Of a stretch of DNA of 64,000 nucleotides, positions 43,857 to 52,785 are shown piece after piece (position 1 is the stretch's first letter; each line of letters begins with the position of its first letter). This DNA comes from Mesorhizobium amorphae (GTDB taxonomy: Bacteria > Pseudomonadota > Alphaproteobacteria > Rhizobiales > Rhizobiaceae): the NCBI RefSeq assembly GCF_014843845.1, contig NZ_JHQS01000051.1, positions 1 through 64,000 on the forward strand, read 5' to 3'. The notes under the pieces are model-generated. The model saw only the letters and a list, made by a program, of their open reading frames with translations. It made no database searches and was not told the DNA's origin. Made by a program: the position numbers and the translations under genes.

Positions 43857-45028
43857 TGCGCACACAGGTTTTGATCGTCGGGTCCGGACCATCCGGCCTG
43901 TTGCTCGGCCAGCTTCTCGCCACCATCGGCGTCGAGACGATCATCCTCGAGCGCTCAAGTCGCGAACATGTGCTGGGCCGCGTGCGTGCCGGCGTGCTCG
44001 AGCAGGGCACCGTCGAATTGCTTGAGGAGGCGGGTGCTGCCGCGCGGCTGCATGCCGAGGGCCTGCCGCATTCCGGCATCTCGCTCGCCTTCGATGGACG
44101 CCTGCACCGCATCGATCTTGCGGCACTCACAGGCGGCAAGCATGTCACCGTCTACGGCCAGACCGAAGTGACGCACGACCTTATGGACAAGCGCGAGGCG
44201 GCAGGGCTCGTCACCGTCTACGAGGCCGCGAATGTCGCCCTGCATGATTTCGATGGCGAGACGCCTTTCGTCACCTATGACAAGGATGGCGTCAGCCACC
44301 GCATCGACTGCGACTTCATCGCCGGCTGCGACGGCTATCACGGCGTCAGCCGCAGATCGGTGCCGCAAGGCGCGCTGAAGACTTTCGAGCGGCAGTATCC
44401 GTTTGGCTGGCTGGGCGTGCTGGCCGAGGTGCCACCGGCCGACCACGAACTGGTCTATGCCAACCATGAGCGAGGTTTTGCGCTGTGCTCGATGCGCTCG
44501 ACGCATCGCAGCCGCTACTATGTGCAATGCCCGCTGGACGACCGTGTCGAGGCATGGTCGGACGACCGCTTCTGGGACGAGTTGCGCCGGCGCTTGCCGC
44601 CGCAGACCGCGGCTGCCGTCGTCACCGGACCGTCCTTCGAAAAATCGATCGCGCCGCTGCGTTCCTTCGTTACCGAACCGATGCGCTTCGGCAAGCTGTT
44701 CCTGGTCGGCGACGCCGCCCATATCGTGCCGCCGACCGGCGCCAAGGGATTAAACCTTGCTGCGAGCGACGTGCGCTATCTCTTTGCCGGACTTCGCGAA
44801 TTTTATCAGGAGAGCTCGCAGGCAGAGCTCGATGCCTATTCCCGCAAGGCGCTTGCCAGAGTTTGGAAAGCGGTGCGTTTTTCCTGGTGGATGACGACGA
44901 TGCTACACCGGTTTCCCGATACGGGCGAATTCGGCCAGCGCATCCAGGAAGCCGAGCTCGACTATCTCGTGCATTCGCAGGCCGCGTCGACCGCGCTGGC
45001 CGAGAACTATGTCGGCTTGCCTTATTGA
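43856..45028 (+). CDS. pobA: 4-hydroxybenzoate 3-monooxygenase
   Basis: 390 residues, the usual size. VLIVGSGPSGLLLGQLL is the FAD-binding GxGxxG, VRAGVLEQG the family-specific loop, and VGDAAHIVPPTGAKGLNLA the second FAD motif. It hydroxylates 4-hydroxybenzoate to protocatechuate with NADPH and oxygen. It is often regulated apart by PobR, but here it is the last gene of the pca operon and shares a base with pcaB. Confidence 0.95.
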   Translation: MRTQVLIVGSGPSGLLLGQLLATIGVETIILERSSREHVLGRVRAGVLEQGTVELLEEAGAAARLHAEGLPHSGISLAFDGRLHRIDLAALTGGKHVTVYGQTEVTHDLMDKREAAGLVTVYEAANVALHDFDGETPFVTYDKDGVSHRIDCDFIAGCDGYHGVSRRSVPQGALKTFERQYPFGWLGVLAEVPPADHELVYANHERGFALCSMRSTHRSRYYVQCPLDDRVEAWSDDRFWDELRRRLPPQTAAAVVTGPSFEKSIAPLRSFVTEPMRFGKLFLVGDAAHIVPPTGAKGLNLAASDVRYLFAGLREFYQESSQAELDAYSRKALARVWKAVRFSWWMTTMLHRFPDTGEFGQRIQEAELDYLVHSQAASTALAENYVGLPY

Positions 45029-45041
45029 CCGGTGGGAATCG

Positions 45042-46247
45042 TCACACCCGTTCCAGCGCGATCGCAATGCCCTGGCCGACGCCGATGCACATGGTGGCCA
45101 AAGCATAGCGGCCGCCGCGTTCGCGAAGCTCGAGCGCCGCGGTGCCGGTGATGCGGGCGCCGGACATGCCGAGCGGGTGGCCAAGCGCGATGGCGCCGCC
45201 ATTCGGATTGACGTGCTCCGCGTCCTCGGCAATGCCGAGTTGGCGGAGCACGGCGATGCCCTGGGAGGCAAAAGCTTCGTTGAGTTCGATCACGTCGAAC
45301 TGTTTTGGCGTCAGGCCGAGGCGGGCACAGAGTTTCTGCGTTGCCGGGGCAGGGCCGATGCCCATGATGCGCGGCGCGACGCCGGCGGCAGCACCGCCGA
45401 GAATGCGGGCGATCGGCGTCAGTCCGTATTTCTTCGCAGCCGCTTCCGAGGCGATGATGAGCGCGGCGGCGCCATCATTGACGCCGGACGCGTTGCCGGC
45501 GGTCACCGTGCCGCCTTGCCTGAACGGAGTCGGCAACTTCGCCAGCGCCTCGACCGTGGTACCGGCGCGGGGATGCTCGTCCTTCGACACGATCACCGCA
45601 TCGCCCTTGCGCTGCGGGATCGTCACCGGCGTGATTTCTCTTGCTAGCCGGCCATTGGCTTGAGCGGTGACCGCCTTGTCCTGGCTGCGCACGGCGAAAG
45701 CGTCCTGGTCGGCGCGCGAGACGGAAAAATCCTCGGCAACGTTCTCGCCGGTCTCGGGCATGGAATCGACGCCGTACTGTTTTTTCATCAGCGGGTTGAC
45801 GAAACGCCAGCCGATGGTGGTGTCATGGATCTCGGCGTTGCGCGAAAAGGCGGCGTCGGCCTTGGGCATGACGAAGGGCGCGCGGCTCATCGATTCCACA
45901 CCGCCGGCAAGCATCAACTCCGCTTCGCCGGCCTTAATGGCCCGCGCCGCTATCGTGACGGCGTCCATGCCGGAACCGCAGAGGCGATTGACGGTCGAAC
46001 CTGGAATGTCTTGTGGCAGTCCCGCAAGCAGCAGCGCCATGCGCGCGACATTGCGGTTGTCTTCGCCGGCCTGGTTGGCGCAGCCATAGACGACGTCGTC
46101 GATCACCTGCCAGTCGACACCGGAATTGCGTTCGACCAGTGCTTTCAGCGGTATCGCACCGAGATCATCGGAGCGCACAGAGGACAGCGCGCCACCGAAG
46201 CGGCCGATCGGCGTGCGGATGTAGTCGCAGATAAAGGCCTCGGCCAT
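45042..46247 (-). CDS. pcaF: 3-oxoadipyl-CoA thiolase
   Basis: 401 residues. The thiolase nucleophile Cys is in VNRLCGSGMDAV, the His in NGGAIALGHPLGMSG, and the second Cys in ATMCIGVGQG. FICDYIRTPIGRFGG is the PcaF/PaaJ-type start. It cleaves beta-ketoadipyl-CoA to succinyl-CoA and acetyl-CoA. It directly follows pcaJ with no gap in a pcaIJF operon that converges on pobA. Confidence 0.94.
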   Translation of the reverse strand: MAEAFICDYIRTPIGRFGGALSSVRSDDLGAIPLKALVERNSGVDWQVIDDVVYGCANQAGEDNRNVARMALLLAGLPQDIPGSTVNRLCGSGMDAVTIAARAIKAGEAELMLAGGVESMSRAPFVMPKADAAFSRNAEIHDTTIGWRFVNPLMKKQYGVDSMPETGENVAEDFSVSRADQDAFAVRSQDKAVTAQANGRLAREITPVTIPQRKGDAVIVSKDEHPRAGTTVEALAKLPTPFRQGGTVTAGNASGVNDGAAALIIASEAAAKKYGLTPIARILGGAAAGVAPRIMGIGPAPATQKLCARLGLTPKQFDVIELNEAFASQGIAVLRQLGIAEDAEHVNPNGGAIALGHPLGMSGARITGTAALELRERGGRYALATMCIGVGQGIAIALERV

Positions 46248-47051
46248 CTATGCAGCTTTCTCTTTCGCGGTTCCCTCATGCGCGGCCTTGGTGCGGGCCT
46301 GCAGATCGCGCAATGTTTTCAGTTCGAGTTCCGTCGGTGCCGGCGTTTCGTCAAGCGCCTCGGCGAACTTTACGACCCAGCCACAGGTCGCCTGCACCTG
46401 TTCGCGGCTGACACCGGGATGCAAGGATACGACCGTGAATTCCTTGGTGACGGGGTTCGGCTTCCAGATGGCAAGGTCGGTGATCAGCAATGTCGGGCCT
46501 GCCGTGTCGATGCCCAGACGCTTGCGGTGACCGCCGCCTTCGCCATGGCCGAAGGAGGTGAAGAAATCGATCTTCTCGACCATGCCGCGCTTGGTCTGCG
46601 CCATGGTGATGTAGACCTCCTTCGACGAGGTAGCGATCTCCGGCGCACCGCCGCCGCCGGGAAGCCGGGTCTTCGGACGTGCATAATCGCCGATGACGGT
46701 GGTATTGATGTTGCCGAATTTGTCGAGTTGGGCCGCACCGAGGAAGCCGATCGAGATGCGGCCACCCTGCAGCCAGTAGCGGAACATCTCCGGCACCGCG
46801 ACGGTGGTGACCGCCGTTTCGCAGAGTTCGCCGTCACCGATCGACAGCGGCAAAACGTCGGGCGCGGTGCCGATGGTGCCACTCTCATAGATCAGGGTGA
46901 TGTCGGGCGCATGCGTCAGCCGCGCAACGTTGCAGGCGGCAGACGGCGCGCCGATGCCGACGAAGCAGACATCGTCGTTCTTCAGCGCACGGCTGGCTGC
47001 GATCGTCATCATCTCGTTGGGGGTGAAGCCCAATTTTTGGTCCTCGCTCAT
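46248..47051 (-). CDS. pcaJ: 3-oxoadipate CoA-transferase subunit B
   Basis: 267 residues of the CoA-transferase beta group. The catalytic Glu is in ITLIYESGTIG, and GGGGAPEIATSSKEV is a conserved loop. With PcaI it moves CoA from succinyl-CoA to beta-ketoadipate. ATG 47051 overlaps the pcaI stop by four bases. Confidence 0.94.
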   Translation of the reverse strand: MSEDQKLGFTPNEMMTIAASRALKNDDVCFVGIGAPSAACNVARLTHAPDITLIYESGTIGTAPDVLPLSIGDGELCETAVTTVAVPEMFRYWLQGGRISIGFLGAAQLDKFGNINTTVIGDYARPKTRLPGGGGAPEIATSSKEVYITMAQTKRGMVEKIDFFTSFGHGEGGGHRKRLGIDTAGPTLLITDLAIWKPNPVTKEFTVVSLHPGVSREQVQATCGWVVKFAEALDETPAPTELELKTLRDLQARTKAAHEGTAKEKAA

Positions 47052-47905
47052 GCAGCAGGCCTCAGATGTTCGACGCGCGCGGCGAAATCGCCGGCCTTGC
47101 TTTCGATGACGTTTGCCTGCATCCAGGCCTGGAAGCGGTCACGGTCGGCGGCGATCTCGTCCCATTCGAGATAGGCGGCGTTGTCGCGGACATAGTAGCC
47201 ATGCGCGTAGGAGGGATGCGAGCCGCCGGGCACGACCGAGATGGCTGTGACGGTCCAACTTGGCAGCACGGTCAGGTTGGGATGGAGATCGTCGAAACTG
47301 TCGACCACTTCCTCGACCGTCACCACGGCGCGCTTGGCCGCCAGCACGGCTTCCTTCTGGATGCCGATGATGCCTTCGACCAGCACATTGCCTTTACTAT
47401 CGGCCTTCTGCGCATGGATGAAGCTGACGTCGGGCCGAATGGCCGGAACGGCGGCAAGCACCTCGCCAGTGAAGGGACAAGTGACCGAGCGGATGTTCGG
47501 GTTGACCGACGCCAAACCGGCGCCGCGATAGCCGCGGAACACTGCGCAGGGCAGGCCGGCCGCACCTGCTTCATAGGCGTTGGCCATGCCGGCATGGCTA
47601 TGCTCTTCAATCTCGATCGACCTGGGAAAGCCGTTCTCGATGGCGTCACGGGCGCGCCTGAGCAGGCCGACGCCGGGATTGCCGACATAGGAGAAGATGA
47701 TCTTCTTCGCCATGCCCATGCCGATCATCTGGTCGTATATCAGGTCGGGCGTCATACGGATCAGGGTCAGGTCGCGAAAGCCCTGGCGGATCGCCTCATG
47801 CGCCGCGGCGGTCGGGATCAGATGGGTAAAGCCTTCGAAGGCGACCGTGTCGCCATCATGCAAGTTCTCGGCCACGGCCTCTTTGAGCGGCAGGAACTTC
47901 ACCAT
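47048..47905 (-). CDS. pcaI: 3-oxoadipate CoA-transferase subunit A
   Basis: 285 residues of the CoA-transferase alpha group: VAFEGFTHLIPTAAAHEAIRQG near the N terminus and VSYVGNPGVG-like FSYVGNPGVGLLRR. It is the first gene of pcaIJF and diverges from pcaR, with a PcaR-type inverted repeat 25 bases before its start. Confidence 0.94.
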   Translation of the reverse strand: MVKFLPLKEAVAENLHDGDTVAFEGFTHLIPTAAAHEAIRQGFRDLTLIRMTPDLIYDQMIGMGMAKKIIFSYVGNPGVGLLRRARDAIENGFPRSIEIEEHSHAGMANAYEAGAAGLPCAVFRGYRGAGLASVNPNIRSVTCPFTGEVLAAVPAIRPDVSFIHAQKADSKGNVLVEGIIGIQKEAVLAAKRAVVTVEEVVDSFDDLHPNLTVLPSWTVTAISVVPGGSHPSYAHGYYVRDNAAYLEWDEIAADRDRFQAWMQANVIESKAGDFAARVEHLRPAA

Positions 47906-47929
47906 CGCAGGAACACCGGACTCGAAAAA

Positions 47930-47944
47930 GTTCGTATTGCGAAC
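47930..47944. promoter_or_regulatory. PcaR-type operator
   Basis: GTTCG-TATTG-CGAAC is a perfect 5-bp inverted repeat close to the GTTCGATAATCGAAC-like sites known for PcaR/PcaU/PobR IclR regulators. It is followed by ATATGTTTGC, which may add a third half-site. It lies between divergent pcaI and pcaR. Confidence 0.65.
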
Positions 47945-48023
47945 ATATGTTTGCTATGAGATACTTTTATGTCGGATGATCGCATTGAGTCAATCCCGAC
48001 GCGGCAGTATTTGCGGAGGCCAC

Positions 48024-48794
48024 ATGGACGAAGAAAGCGTTTCGCGTGACCATGTCGGCTCGCTCGAACGTGGGCTTGCGGTAATGGAAATCCTTGCTAG
48101 GCATCCCGCCGGCATGACGCTGACCGAAATGGCCGAGGAGGCGGGACTGACCCGCGCCGGTGCTCGCCGCTTCCTGCTGACGCTGGTCGCGACCGGCTAT
48201 GCGACACAATCCGGCCGGCTGTTTTCGCTGTCGCCGCGGCTGCTGACCGTCGCCCGCACCTGGCTTGGCGGTGCTTCGCTGTGGGCCTTCGCCGCACCCA
48301 TCATGCGCGAGGTCGCGGGGCAATTCGACGAGGCCTGCAACGCGGCGGTGCTGTCGGGTGAGGATGTGGTCTATGTCGCCCGCATTCCCGGCCGCCGCAT
48401 CCTCAGCGTGTCGCTCGATGTCGGCACAAGGCTGCCGGCATATTGCACCTCGATGGGGCGCGTGCTGCTTTCCGGGCTGGGTATGGACGAACTGAAATCC
48501 TTCCTTGCCGAAGCAAAGATCGAGCGGCGGACGCCGAAGACGATCACCAGTCGTGGCGCGCTGGGCAAAGCGATCGACGCTGCAAGGGCGGATGACTTCG
48601 CCATCGTCGATGAGGAACTGGAGCTCGGCCTGCGCTCGATCGCCGTGCCGATCTGCGACCGCACCGGGAAAACTGTGGCTGCGATCAATGTCTCGACCCA
48701 GTCGGCCCGTTTCTCCGTCGAGGCGATGGAGCGCGAGATCCTGCCCGCACTGCTTCGTGCGAAACAGCGCATCGAGGAGTTCTTCTTCGTCTGA
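48024..48794 (+). CDS. pcaR: IclR-family regulator of beta-ketoadipate genes
   Basis: 256 residues from ATG 48024, GGAGG four bases upstream. The HTH has TLTEMAEEAGLTRAGARRFLLTL, and the effector domain has RLPAYCTSMGRVLL typical of PcaR/PobR/PcaU. It diverges from pcaIJF, which in rhizobia is activated by PcaR with beta-ketoadipate. An upstream in-frame ATG at 47976 lacks a ribosome site. Confidence 0.9.
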   Translation: MDEESVSRDHVGSLERGLAVMEILARHPAGMTLTEMAEEAGLTRAGARRFLLTLVATGYATQSGRLFSLSPRLLTVARTWLGGASLWAFAAPIMREVAGQFDEACNAAVLSGEDVVYVARIPGRRILSVSLDVGTRLPAYCTSMGRVLLSGLGMDELKSFLAEAKIERRTPKTITSRGALGKAIDAARADDFAIVDEELELGLRSIAVPICDRTGKTVAAINVSTQSARFSVEAMEREILPALLRAKQRIEEFFFV

Positions 48795-48842
48795 CGAAAA
48801 CGCGAATCGTTAGCGATTGACGAGGTGGCCAAAATCCAATAT

Positions 48843-48873
48843 TGAACAGGATTATACAGGTTCACTGAACAGG
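48843..48873. promoter_or_regulatory. Candidate UTRA-GntR operator before the glycohydrolase operon
   Basis: TGAACAGG occurs at 48843-48850 and 48866-48873 as a direct repeat, with TATACAGG between at 48853-48860. TGAAC (48843-48847) and GTTCA (48860-48864) also form an inverted pair. The cluster is 8-38 bases before the GntR start, suiting autoregulation of the whole operon. Inference from form and place. Confidence 0.45.
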
Positions 48874-48880
48874 TACCCAT

Positions 48881-49606
48881 ATGAAGCGGCGCGCGGTTCA
48901 ACTGTCTCCCGGCACGGGCAAGCCCGAGCAGATCGCCACCGTTCTCGAACATGAAATCCGCTCCGGCGTGCTCGGTTTCGGTGATCGCCTGCAGAGCGAG
49001 AACGAGCTCGTCCAGCGCTTTTCCGTCAGCCGCAACACCGTCCGCAAAGGCCTCGAGGAGCTGTCCAGCCGCGGGCTGATCACCACCAGGGTCGGCATCG
49101 GCTCCTTCGTCACTTTCGACGGCAAGCCGGTCGACGATGCGATCGGCTGGTCGCGGGCGCTCGCCAATGCCGGCGCCAATGCCGAGACGCGAACACTGCG
49201 GCTGGAGGTGATCGAGGACGCCGATCTTGCGGCGCTGCTCGGCATCGAGAGCCCATTCTTCATCGCTGTCGACCGGGTGCGCACCAACGCCAGCGACGGC
49301 CATGCGATTTCGATCGAACGCAGCCGCCTGCCGCTGTCGCCCGAGCTGGAGGACGTGCCGCTGCGTGGCCTGCGCGAGGGTTCGCTGCACCAGACCCTGC
49401 GCGGCGCCGGTCTCATTCCCGACCATGGCGAGGAATGGGTCGGCATCGAAATGCTGAATTCCGAGGATGCGGCCATTCTCGGCTGCCCGCAAGGCACGCC
49501 CTTCCTGCGCGGTCGTCGTTTGACGCGCGCCGCTGATGACCGGCCGATCGAATATGTCACCAGCCTGCTCAACCCGGCGCATTTCGCGCTGCATATGAGA
49601 TACTGA
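48881..49606 (+). CDS. GntR-family (UTRA domain) transcriptional regulator
   Basis: 241 residues. The winged helix has QSENELVQRFSVSRNTVRKGLEELSSRGLI. The C-terminal UTRA domain has PFFIAVDRVRTNASDGHAISIERS and ends YVTSLLNPAHFALHM. UTRA regulators bind sugars, amino sugars or small metabolites. It is the first gene of a one-strand cluster reaching to 60.0 kb and lies three bases before the ADP-ribosylglycohydrolase-type gene, so it probably controls all or most of the set. Confidence 0.92.
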   Translation: MKRRAVQLSPGTGKPEQIATVLEHEIRSGVLGFGDRLQSENELVQRFSVSRNTVRKGLEELSSRGLITTRVGIGSFVTFDGKPVDDAIGWSRALANAGANAETRTLRLEVIEDADLAALLGIESPFFIAVDRVRTNASDGHAISIERSRLPLSPELEDVPLRGLREGSLHQTLRGAGLIPDHGEEWVGIEMLNSEDAAILGCPQGTPFLRGRRLTRAADDRPIEYVTSLLNPAHFALHMRY

Positions 49607-49609
49607 GCG

Positions 49610-50650
49610 ATGCCGGACACCGCCAAGGATACGCTCGATCGCGCCATGGGCGCGCTTGTCGGCGGGGCGCTTGGAGATGCGCTCGGCATGCCGACTCAGC
49701 TTTTGTCGCCGGCCCGCATTGCGGCGCACTACGGCCATGTCGAGGATTTTGTTGCCCCCGTCGCCGATCACCCGGTGTCGAAGGGTTTGCTGGCAGGCAC
49801 CATCACCGACGACACCGAACAGGCGCTGTTGCTCGGCCGGATCCTGGTCGATTCCGGCGACCGCTTCGACCATGCGCGCTGGGTCAATGCGCTGCTCGAC
49901 TGGGAACGCGACGTCAAGGCGCGCGGCAGCTATGACCTTTTGGGTCCATCGACCAAGCGTGCCATCGATGCCATCAACAATGGCGTGCCGCCGGAAGAGG
50001 CTGGGCGGGGCGGCGACACCAACGGCGCGGCCATGCGTATCGCGCCGGTTGGCATCATGATGCCGCTGGCGCCGCTCGACGCTTTTGTCGCCAAGGTGGC
50101 CGAAACCTGCCGGGCCACGCACAACACCTCGATCGCCATCGCCTCGGCCGCAGCCGTCGCCGCCGCCGTCAGCCGCGGCGTTGCCGGTGGCGACTGGCGC
50201 GCCGCTTCCGATAGCGCCGTCGCGGCTGCCAGGCAGGGTGCCGCGCTCGGGCACTGGGTCACTGGCGGCGACATCGCCGCGCGCATCGTGTGGGCGCAGG
50301 AGCTTGTGCGCGGCAGAGCGATGCAGGACGCCATCCGGCTCATCGTCGATCTCATCGGCACCGGCGTCGCCAGCCAGGAATCGGTTCCGGCGGCCTTCGC
50401 CGTTCTCGAGGTCGCCGCAGGCGATCCGTGGCAGGCGGCCGTCATCAGCGCCAATCTCGGCGGCGACACCGACACGATCGGCGCCATAGCCGCCGGCATG
50501 GCCGGCGCCTGCACAGGTTTTTCCCGGCTGCCGCAACAGCACATCGCCAGGCTCGTCGGTATCGACATCGCGCAGGTTCGTGCACTGGCTACCGATCTTG
50601 TCGCGGCACGCGTGGCCAAGGCCGGCCCCGGCAAGGATGCGGCAGCATGA
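49610..50650 (+). CDS. ADP-ribosylglycohydrolase (DraG/ARH) family protein
   Basis: 346 residues. The two metal-binding motifs of the family are intact: TITDDTEQ at about 65-71 and NLGGDTDTIGAIAAG near residue 285. RGGDTNGAAMRIAPVG is also conserved. Classical members remove ADP-ribose from proteins, but here the gene is coupled by ATGA to a PfkB sugar kinase and an ABC importer. A small-molecule N- or O-glycoside is therefore a more likely substrate than a protein. No nitrogenase gene is nearby, so a DraG role is unlikely. Confidence 0.88.
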   Translation: MPDTAKDTLDRAMGALVGGALGDALGMPTQLLSPARIAAHYGHVEDFVAPVADHPVSKGLLAGTITDDTEQALLLGRILVDSGDRFDHARWVNALLDWERDVKARGSYDLLGPSTKRAIDAINNGVPPEEAGRGGDTNGAAMRIAPVGIMMPLAPLDAFVAKVAETCRATHNTSIAIASAAAVAAAVSRGVAGGDWRAASDSAVAAARQGAALGHWVTGGDIAARIVWAQELVRGRAMQDAIRLIVDLIGTGVASQESVPAAFAVLEVAAGDPWQAAVISANLGGDTDTIGAIAAGMAGACTGFSRLPQQHIARLVGIDIAQVRALATDLVAARVAKAGPGKDAAA

Positions 50651-51615
50651 GCGGGCGTCTCGTCCATATCGGCAGCGCGGTTGTCGATTATGTCTACCGC
50701 ATCGACGCCTTGCCGGCGCCGGGCACGGAGAAAACCGCATCGGACTTTGCCCAGGTCGCGGGCGGCGGTTTCAACATGATGGTCGCGGCCAGCCGCACCG
50801 GCATGACTGTCGTTTTCGGCGGCCAGCTCGGCAGCGGGCCGAATGGCGACTTTTTGCGCGCCGCCTTTGCCGCCGAAAGCATCGAAACGCTGACGCCGGC
50901 TTCACCCGTGATGGACAGCGGCAATTGCGTCGCCATGATCAGCAGCGACGCCGAACGCACCTTCGTGTCGTGGCCCGGCGCCGAAAGCGTGCTCAGCCTC
51001 GACATGATGGCGCCCGTGCAAGCCTCGGCAGGAGATTGGGTTTTTGCCTCCGGCTATACGCTGAGCTATTCCGGCAGCCGTGATGCGCTGGCCGACTGGA
51101 TCGAAGCGCTGCCGGCAGACATCCCCTTCGTCTTCGACCCGGCGCCGGTCATCGCGGACATTCCGCGCGCCATTCTCGACCGGGTGCTTGCTCACACCAC
51201 CTGGCTGAGCTGCAACACGACGGAGGCGGCCGAGATCGCCGGCCTCGGCGCTGTCGAGGCACTCGCCGCCCGGCTGCTTTCCAGCCATTGCCCGAAGGCT
51301 GAAGGCGTCGTCATCCGCGCCGGCGCCAAGGGCTGCTTCGTGCGGCTGGCCGACGGCAGCACGCAAACAGTTCCCGGCTTCAAGGTCGATGCAATCGACA
51401 CCAATGGCGCCGGCGACACGCATATCGGCTCCTTTGTCAGCGCACTGTCGCGCGGCGTGCCGGCTTTCGAAGCGGCGCGTTACGCCAATGCGGCGGCGGC
51501 ACTTTCGGTCACCCGGCACGGGGGATCGTCGTCGCCGAACAACCAGGAGATCCAGGAATTCCTCAGCCATCACGATCGATCGTCGACCGCGCATGGCCGG
51601 AAGCAAGAGGCCTAA
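50647..51615 (+). CDS. PfkB-family carbohydrate/nucleoside kinase
   Basis: 322 residues. PfkB signature 1 is represented by VAGGGFNMMVAASRTG and signature 2 by DTNGAGDTHIGSFVSAL, where the Asp of GAGD is the base. It phosphorylates a sugar, sugar-like or nucleoside hydroxyl with ATP. It is coupled to the glycohydrolase, so it probably traps the sugar released by that enzyme. Ribokinase, adenosine-kinase and other specificities cannot be told apart here. Confidence 0.9.
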   Translation: MSGRLVHIGSAVVDYVYRIDALPAPGTEKTASDFAQVAGGGFNMMVAASRTGMTVVFGGQLGSGPNGDFLRAAFAAESIETLTPASPVMDSGNCVAMISSDAERTFVSWPGAESVLSLDMMAPVQASAGDWVFASGYTLSYSGSRDALADWIEALPADIPFVFDPAPVIADIPRAILDRVLAHTTWLSCNTTEAAEIAGLGAVEALAARLLSSHCPKAEGVVIRAGAKGCFVRLADGSTQTVPGFKVDAIDTNGAGDTHIGSFVSALSRGVPAFEAARYANAAAALSVTRHGGSSSPNNQEIQEFLSHHDRSSTAHGRKQEA

Positions 51616-51655
51616 ACAAGCCCCGCCAAGCGGGCAAACAATGAGAGGAACGAAC

Positions 51656-52717
51656 ATGCGCATGCCCAGACTGACTATCCTGCTGACGGCGACCGCCGTC
51701 CTCACCTCCGCGCTCGCGCTGGCCGCCAGCGCGGCCGAAGTGCACGTGCTCAACTGGAAGGGTTATGGCGCCGATGAGCCGTGGGCGATCGCCGCCTTCG
51801 AGAAGGCGACCGGCAACAAGGTCGTCAACGACTTCTTCAATTCCGAACAGGAAATGCTGACCAAGCTCCGGACCAATCCCGGTCTCTACGATGTCGTGAT
51901 GATCAACGCCGCCTTCAACGACCAGGCGATGGCCGAGAAGCTGATCCAGCCGATCGATGTGTCGAAGCTTTCCAACTATGCCGACATCAGTCCGGACAAG
52001 GCGGGCTCGCCGATGCTCGACCATGACGGCAAGGTCTATGGCGTGCCGTGGGTGTGGGGCCTGACCGCCCTGGCCATCAACGAAAAATCCTTCGACAAGC
52101 CGCCGACGAGCATCGCCGTTATGTGGGACGCCGCGCACAAGGGCCGTGTCGTCATCCGTGACGACGCCGTCGAAGCTGTCCAGTTCGGCGCCATCGCCAC
52201 GGGACAGAACATCAACGACATCAAGGATATGGAAGCGGTCAAGGCGAAGCTGACCTCGCTGATGCCGCAGATCAAGACGTTCTGGAGCTCGGAGAACGAC
52301 TGGAACCAGATGGTGGCTTCCAACCAGATCGACATCGGCACCTATTGGAGCGGCTCGGCCGATCGCGCCAAGACCCACTTCAAGCTGCCGGTCTCGCTGG
52401 TCATCCCGCAGGAAGGCGCCGTCGCCTGGCTCGATGCCTTTTCGATCCCGGTCGGTTCCAAGAATGTCGAGGGTGCCGAGGCCTTCATCAACTACATGAT
52501 CGACCCGGCATTCTATGTCGAATGGGTCACCAAGGTCGGCGCGCCGGTGTCGGCCAACACCAAGGCGGTTGCCGCACTTCCCGAAGACGCGTTCAACCGC
52601 AAGGTCATGGGTGATCCCGAGGTGGCCAAGCGCATCCAGTTCCAGGCGCCGATCACCGACGCGCAGCGCGAGGCCTATCTGGCGCTGTGGCAGCAGCTCA
52701 AGGTCGACGTGAAGTAA
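51656..52717 (+). CDS. PotD-type ABC transporter substrate-binding protein
   Basis: 353 residues from ATG 51656, with AGAGGAA five bases upstream; ATG 51641 is in frame but poorer. A signal peptide ends near AASAAE. VHVLNWKGYGADEPWAIAAFEKATG and YDVVMINAAFNDQAM are of the polyamine-type SBP_bac_8 group. It captures the operon's substrate for the two permeases and ATPase that follow. PotD-like proteins favour amines or other charged small molecules. Confidence 0.9.
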   Translation: MRMPRLTILLTATAVLTSALALAASAAEVHVLNWKGYGADEPWAIAAFEKATGNKVVNDFFNSEQEMLTKLRTNPGLYDVVMINAAFNDQAMAEKLIQPIDVSKLSNYADISPDKAGSPMLDHDGKVYGVPWVWGLTALAINEKSFDKPPTSIAVMWDAAHKGRVVIRDDAVEAVQFGAIATGQNINDIKDMEAVKAKLTSLMPQIKTFWSSENDWNQMVASNQIDIGTYWSGSADRAKTHFKLPVSLVIPQEGAVAWLDAFSIPVGSKNVEGAEAFINYMIDPAFYVEWVTKVGAPVSANTKAVAALPEDAFNRKVMGDPEVAKRIQFQAPITDAQREAYLALWQQLKVDVK

Positions 52718-52785
52718 AGCCGACGTCCGGGCCAGCCGGCGATCCTCGCCGGCTGGTCCTTCCGATCCTGGGGAGGAGAGGCATC

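Noticed and set aside
49610..50650. DraG nitrogenase-reactivating glycohydrolase
   Set aside because: No draT or nif gene is present, and the coupling to a sugar kinase and importer fits catabolism better.
48371..50740. Long minus-strand open frame of 789 codons
   Set aside because: It runs antisense to pcaR, the UTRA-GntR and the ARH gene, has arginine- and alanine-rich shadow composition and no recognisable domain.
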